A stretch of DNA of 10,000 nt, from positions 27,501 through 37,500 of the forward strand of contig JAHNUO010000067.1 of NCBI GenBank assembly GCA_019787685.1, in the 5' to 3' direction. Each line of letters opens with the position of its first letter. The first letter of the stretch is position 1. Below, piece after piece: positions 7,735 through 10,000 of this stretch. Source of the DNA: Chiua virens. Taxonomy: Eukaryota > Basidiomycota > Agaricomycetes > Boletales > Boletaceae. The translations under genes and the position numbers were made by a program. The notes below the pieces were generated by a model that saw only the letters and a list, made by a program, of their open reading frames with translations, ran no database searches and was not told the origin of the DNA.

Positions 7735-8298
7735 CCCACCGGGTGCACGTGCTGCCTTGATTTCAGTGCGCTGTAGCCGAGCCTATTGCTCTTTGTGCGC
7801 TGTGTCTTTGACTGCCCTCGACGGAGCGCGATACACAGGATAGTAGCAATTTGATATAATGCAACGAACTCTCGACCATTGCCATGCCGATACCAGGCGT
7901 GTTGCAACCACCGGACGTATTCGCATAATGGGCTTTAGCGAGCTCGCCGTGATGCGTCCCAAAGCCTCCCCTTTGGCATTCACATAGTCCGTCTGGCGCC
8001 GTGAATATGGGAAGAAACACTTTTGTTTGCATTTATGAAAATCCCCGGTGCGCTAACACCTTCAAGCCGAACAGGACTGTGCATTGCGCACAGTTGTTTT
8101 AATAGGATAGGGGATTCATTTGAGATAACTCTCAAGCAGAAATATACTCCATTCTTGTAGTGGAAGTGAAGAATATACATATTAGCAATCCTATGCTTTT
8201 CCTGCTATTGCATGTCGGTTACGTTTTGTTTGCAGTGTGATGTTTGCTCTTTCTCTGTTTCGTTGGTGCGGTCTTAGGCAATTGTGTCGTGAAAAACA

Positions 8299-8331
8299 CA
8301 GTTATACCGCGGTATTTTGAGTGCTTTAAAA
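8299..8331 (+). repeat. ITS1 diverged repeat, copy A
   Basis: CAGTTATACC-G-CGG followed by TTTTGAGTGC-T-TTAAA matches copy B at 8825-8856 in about 27 of 32 aligned positions, with one gap. A shared upstream TTAGGCAAT (8275) also occurs at 8504 before a third TTATACC, suggesting an old internal duplication of ITS1. Confidence 0.65.
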
Positions 8332-8824
8332 GAGAGGAGTGTAATATGCACACACCCCGGCATTAGTGATGGTGATGGAGGGCATCTGGATTAACCAACG
8401 CACCACTGGCACTTATCGGATACGGCAAGAATTACCGTTGACAAAAGGACAGCTGTGCACTGTTTGTTGCAAAGCGGACTGCTGATTGGGCTCTTCATGG
8501 CCTTAGGCAATGCCTTCGCACTGGATTTCGAAGCAAACAATTATACCATATTTGAATAAGCATGACCGTGAGCGCAGACCAATGTTGTTTTTTTTGGTCT
8601 ATGTCATTTGTTGTACATGGTCGTCGACAATTGTTTGTGGGTGAGATTCTTTGGGTTGGCGTTATGCCATATCATTGCGAGTGTGGTCTTTTGACAACTG
8701 CAATTGGATATGTAACACTTATGCCACTGATTGTTAGAATGGTCTCGACTATCAATCGGACGGACATCCGAATTGATTATACCATCTCGTAGGTGTGGCC
8801 ATTGACAAGTGTACATATTTGGTT

Positions 8825-8856
8825 CAGTTATACCACGGAGTTTGAGTGCGTTAAAG
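8825..8856 (+). repeat. ITS1 diverged repeat, copy B
   Basis: This is the partner of 8299-8331: CAGTTATACC-A-CGG, then TTTGAGTGC-G-TTAAA. It lies 526 bp downstream of copy A. Confidence 0.65.
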
Positions 8857-9026
8857 CCCATCTCAGTCTGCTCAACAGTAGTATAGTGCGTCCGTTATTC
8901 GTCCGAGAAAGTGTGTTAAGCTGGCTGCGGTTTGAGATTTCGTAAATCGTGGACTCACAAGGATTATTTAACTGCTTGCAATCCTTGCCGCGTGATATGT
9001 TCTTTTCGTTACCAAACAATTATTCA

Positions 9027-9197
9027 AACCCTAAGCGGGGGATCACTTGGCTCGTGGGTCGATGAAGAACGCAGCAAACTGCGTGCTGACATGTGAACTG
9101 CAGGACACATGAACATCGACATTTTGAACGCATATTGCGGTCCATACTGACTAGTTTCCTAACCGAAGCTGTATGGACCACACATGGTTGAGGGTCG
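9027..9197 (+). rRNA. 5.8S ribosomal RNA
   Basis: This RNA of the large ribosomal subunit pairs with 28S. It is recognised by CTAAGCGGGGGATCACTTGG, GTCGATGAAGAACGCAGC, GAACTGCAGGACACATGAAC and TTTTGAACGCATATTGCGG in the usual order. The 3' end is supported by GTTGAGG(G)TCG (9187-9197) pairing with CGACCTCAAC (9747-9756) at the 28S start, with one bulged G. The length, about 171 bases, is above the usual ~155-160 because the GC-rich hairpin (9139-9179) is about 19 bases longer than in relatives I remember. The first base is uncertain by one to three positions. Confidence 0.95.
9139..9179 (+). other. Expanded hairpin within 5.8S
   Basis: GGTCCATAC (9139-9147) and GTATGGACC (9171-9179) pair perfectly over nine bases. 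The 23-base apical part can fold further (GTT 9154-9156 with AAC 9161-9163). In human and schistosome 5.8S the same hairpin is about 22 bases in total. Confidence 0.8.
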
Positions 9198-9746
9198 TTA
9201 GTTTATGCTAACTGAATTGCTTTTCGCTAACGCGTCTAGCTACATCATGAGGCGTTGTCAGCCTTCAGTGCGCTGACATCCCTTGAATATACCTCTGGTA
9301 CACAATCCTTGTATTGTGAAGTGCTCGTTTTTATCAAAGAAAACAGATAATTGGATCACGGTGTCTGAATGGAAACGTGTCGCCGCCACGCTTGTCCGTG
9401 TGCGTGCGCTCGCCCCCATTGTGCGTGTGCAGAGAACATCTGAGTGAGACTAGTAATGAAATTGATATAAGCGTTTAAACGTAATAGTTTTCGCATTTGA
9501 ATGCACAAAGAACGTCTCTCTATGCTCGGGTAATGCGTAAATTCTCTAATCATGTTGCAGTGTGCGGGTGTGTCGTACGGACCGGTGCAAGTGTGTGTGC
9601 CAGCGTGTAAAGCATTCGTTTCGTCTCAGGTCACCACTGCGTAATGATTCAATTTGTCTAATGCGATAATTTTCTGCGATGGGAACTCTGCGTTGAAAGC
9701 ACTTCAAACCAAACAATACTTGTGAATTTGCAAACAACCTATAAAG
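9198..9746 (+). other. Internal transcribed spacer 2 (ITS2)
   Basis: This spacer of about 549 bases between 5.8S and 28S is bounded by the proximal stem those two RNAs form. Clear local helices are GTTAG/CTAAC around TTTATG near 9197-9212, TGTCAGC/GCTGACA (9256-9278, nine-base loop) and CACAAT/ATTGTG (9301-9318, six-base loop). No gene is seen in it; minus-strand open frames here lack any recognised domain. Confidence 0.93.
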
Positions 9747-10000
9747 CGACCTCAACTCATGTGAGACTACTCCCTGAATTTAAGCATATTAATGAGGGAA
9801 GGAAAAGAAATTAACCAAGATTCCTTTAGTAGCGGCGAGCGAAACAGGAAAAGCCCAGCACTAAGTCCTCCGGTCGTTCTGGCCGGTAGGAGATGCAGTG
9901 TATGGAAAGTCTATTATCTTATGCGACGGTAGTACGTTCAAGTCCATCTTGAATGGGGCCATTTTACCCATAGAGGGTGCCAGGCCCGTACCAACTGCTA
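9747..10000 (+). rRNA. 28S (large subunit) ribosomal RNA, 5' part
   Basis: This is the start of the large subunit rRNA, cut by the window end. It is recognised by CCTGAATTTAAGCATATT (9773), GGAAAAGAAATTAACCAAGA, TTCCTTTAGTAGCGGCGAGC and, near the end, CCCATAGAGGGTGCCAGGCC. CGACCTCAAC at the start pairs with the 5.8S 3' end. The stretch after GCATAT reads TAATGAGGGAAGG, where most animals have CACTAAGCGGAGG or a close variant, an unusual divergence in a normally conserved segment. Confidence 0.96.

Larger units (their letters stand above)
7658..9026 (+). other. Internal transcribed spacer 1 (ITS1)
   Basis: This spacer between 18S and 5.8S, removed during processing, is about 1.37 kb and long for an animal. 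It holds compact stem-loops: CGGCC/GGCCG (7688-7700) and ACTGTGC/GCACAGT (8076-8094, five-base loop). It also has two TTGAACGCATA copies (7674 and 7724) matching 5.8S, diverged internal repeats (8299-8331 and 8825-8856) and four TTATACC motifs. Open frames on both strands carry no recognisable domain, and none is called as a gene. Confidence 0.95.

Noticed and set aside
5589..9755. Open frames of 63-102 codons over 18S, ITS1 and ITS2 on both strands.
   Set aside because: They overlap structural RNA genes or processed spacers and show no protein family features.
9747..10000. R1/R2-type retrotransposon insertion in 28S.
   Set aside because: The known target sites lie far downstream in 28S, outside this window, and the visible 28S part is uninterrupted.

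Overview
The window is one side of a nuclear ribosomal DNA repeat from a eukaryote, read in the direction of transcription. From left to right it holds most of an intergenic spacer (IGS), the 5' external transcribed spacer (ETS), a complete 18S rRNA gene, ITS1, 5.8S, ITS2 and the first ~255 bases of 28S. I see no believable protein-coding gene. The open frames in the IGS come from tandem repeats and a CA microsatellite, and those over the rRNA genes are chance shadows.

The 18S (about 2.01 kb) and the 5.8S motif TTGAACGCATATTGCGG point to an animal, most likely a flatworm (Platyhelminthes, probably Neodermata). A monogenean such as a gyrodactylid would fit, but that narrower placement rests on memory of related sequences and is tentative.

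IGS, 1 to about 4990. Positions 34-1735 are a tandem array of ~161-bp units (11 copies, the first diverged), closed on the right by two truncated 59-bp units to 1857. A single-copy stretch (1858-2600) carries a tRNA-like, SINE-head-like element on the minus strand (2150-2250). Next come a tandem duplication of about 166/191 bp (2601-2957) and a long (CA)n tract (2958-3048). Positions 3152-4825 hold a second array of 76-bp units (22 copies). Each unit contains an inverted repeat around ACC/GGT and NdeI-like CATATG sites. Variants are arranged in higher-order blocks, and a decayed copy reaches about 4935.

Promoter and 5' ETS, about 4936-5644. A TATATATG...GGG motif at 4980-4993 is a weak candidate for the RNA polymerase I start region. 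Downstream are 3.5 short repeats with AGTCG/CGACT inverted ends (5130-5300) and two strong stem-loops (5508-5557, 5590-5617) just before 18S.

Transcribed genes. 18S covers 5645-7657. ITS1 is long (about 1.37 kb) and contains internal repeats and two fragments matching 5.8S. 5.8S is 9027-9197 and has an unusually long perfect-armed hairpin. ITS2 is 9198-9746, with boundaries supported by base pairing between the 5.8S 3' end and the 28S 5' end. 28S starts near 9747 and runs off the window. RNA polymerase I would make one precursor from the ETS onward, which is processed into the three rRNAs. The IGS arrays are where spacer promoters, enhancers or terminators would be expected, but their function cannot be read from the sequence alone.
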